From Anaerolineae bacterium (lineage in GTDB: Bacteria > Chloroflexota > Anaerolineae > Aggregatilineales > Phototrophicaceae), in the NCBI GenBank assembly GCA_020848855.1, contig JADLHH010000248.1, positions 1 through 5,624 on the forward strand: a DNA stretch of 5,624 bases. Direction: 5' to 3'. Shown in pieces: positions 5,002 through 5,624 of this stretch. Position numbers and translations under genes: made by a program. A model generated the notes under the pieces. It was not told where the DNA came from, made no database searches, and saw only the letters and a program-made list of their open reading frames with translations. Each line of letters begins with the position of its first letter. Position 1 is the stretch's first letter.

Positions 5002-5624
5002 ATGTCCTCGCAAGAAACGTCCGTAGAAGCCCTGCAGGCACGGTGGGACAAGATTCGCGTCGCCAACCTGTACGATACGCTCGACAAGATGGGCTATAAC
5101 GATCAGTGTATCGACCTGGGCATCCGCCCGCTGTTCCCGCACCGGCACATGGCGGGTCAGGTGATTACCGTGCGCGGCAGCGCGCAGCCGGTCGTCAGCA
5201 AGGAAGAGAAGGCAAGCTGGGCGGAAAACTACTTCGAAAAGCTGCGCCAGACGGTTTACCCCGGCTGCGTGGTCGTGGTCGAGTGCGGCGGTGAACAGCA
5301 CGCCGGCAAGTTCGGCGAAATGACCAGTTGGGCGCTGCAGCAGGGCGGCGCGCGCGGTATCGTGCTCGATTCGTTCATCCGCGACTCGTGGGGGCTGGAA
5401 GTCATCCCCAACTTTACGCCGTGCGCGCGCGGGACATCGCCCATCGAATCGAACAAGCGCTGGCAGATCACGGCGATGAACGTGACCATCGGTATGCCCG
5501 GCACGCTCACCAGCCGCGTCGCCGTCGCCCCCGGCGACTGGATCGTCGCGGAGGCGGACGGCGTGATCGTCGTCCCGCAGGCGATTGCGATGGAGGCGCT
5601 GGTCAAAGCCGAGGATATCGAATA
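5002..5624 (+). CDS. RraA/HMG-aldolase-like family protein, 3' end outside window
   Basis: Visible are 207 residues; the frame runs off the right edge, and members of this family are about 200-240 residues, so little is missing. Known members include 4-hydroxy-4-methyl-2-oxoglutarate aldolases, which release pyruvate, and RNase E inhibitors (RraA proper). Recognisable segments are VANLYDTLDKMG (20-31), AGQVITVRG (51-59), VVVVECGGEQHAGKFGEM (90-107), GGARGIVLDSFIRD (115-128) and PGDWIVAEADGVIVVP (177-192). The Arg-Asp pair R127-D128, with acidic E106 exactly 21 residues before R127, mirrors the D-x20-R-D arrangement of the metal-dependent aldolases. E. coli RraA, from memory, lacks the RD pair, so an enzyme is likelier than an RNase regulator. 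The usual DG before the RD is DS here (S124). AAAGGAG sits 7 nt before ATG. Coupling with the dehydratase suggests cleavage of its keto-deoxy product (inference). Confidence 0.88.
   Translation, partial: MSSQETSVEALQARWDKIRVANLYDTLDKMGYNDQCIDLGIRPLFPHRHMAGQVITVRGSAQPVVSKEEKASWAENYFEKLRQTVYPGCVVVVECGGEQHAGKFGEMTSWALQQGGARGIVLDSFIRDSWGLEVIPNFTPCARGTSPIESNKRWQITAMNVTIGMPGTLTSRVAVAPGDWIVAEADGVIVVPQAIAMEALVKAEDIE

Overview
The window reads as part of a carbohydrate or sugar-acid utilisation locus from a free-living, moderately GC-rich bacterium. The CUT1-type ABC transporter parts, the LacI-family regulator, the enolase-superfamily dehydratase and the RraA-type aldolase form a combination common in heterotrophic soil or sediment bacteria. 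The general look of the proteins, including a substrate-binding protein with a plain Sec signal and no lipobox Cys, made me think of Chloroflexota (Anaerolineae-like). This is an impression, not a demonstration.

Layout. On the minus strand, reading right to left, are a complete LacI-family regulator (3435-2404), a complete extracellular solute-binding protein (2266-968) and the first 279 residues of a MalF/UgpA-type permease (839 to the left edge). The partner permease, if present, would lie beyond position 1. No ATPase is visible. On the plus strand, divergent from the regulator, are a complete enolase-superfamily sugar-acid dehydratase (3759-4922) and an RraA/HMG-aldolase-like protein (5002 to the right edge, lacking only its extreme C-terminus).

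Control regions. The 323-bp divergent gap contains a good sigma-70-type promoter for the regulator (-35 TTGACG, 17-bp spacer, -10 TATTCT). TAACGT motifs at its -10 and just downstream suggest autorepression. The part facing the dehydratase could form a long structured leader: two stem-loops, an AAAAGGAGG sequence, and a 22-codon mini-ORF whose stop overlaps the dehydratase start as ATGA. A long imperfect inverted repeat lies between the binding-protein and permease genes, and a degenerate 12-bp tandem repeat lies just after the regulator gene.

How it may work together (inference). The binding protein and permease import a sugar, oligosaccharide or sugar-acid conjugate. The dehydratase converts an aldonate-type acid to a 2-keto-3-deoxy acid, and the RraA-like enzyme cleaves that product to pyruvate (or another 2-oxoacid) plus an aldehyde. 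The LacI-type protein senses a pathway metabolite. The substrate cannot be read from the sequence.
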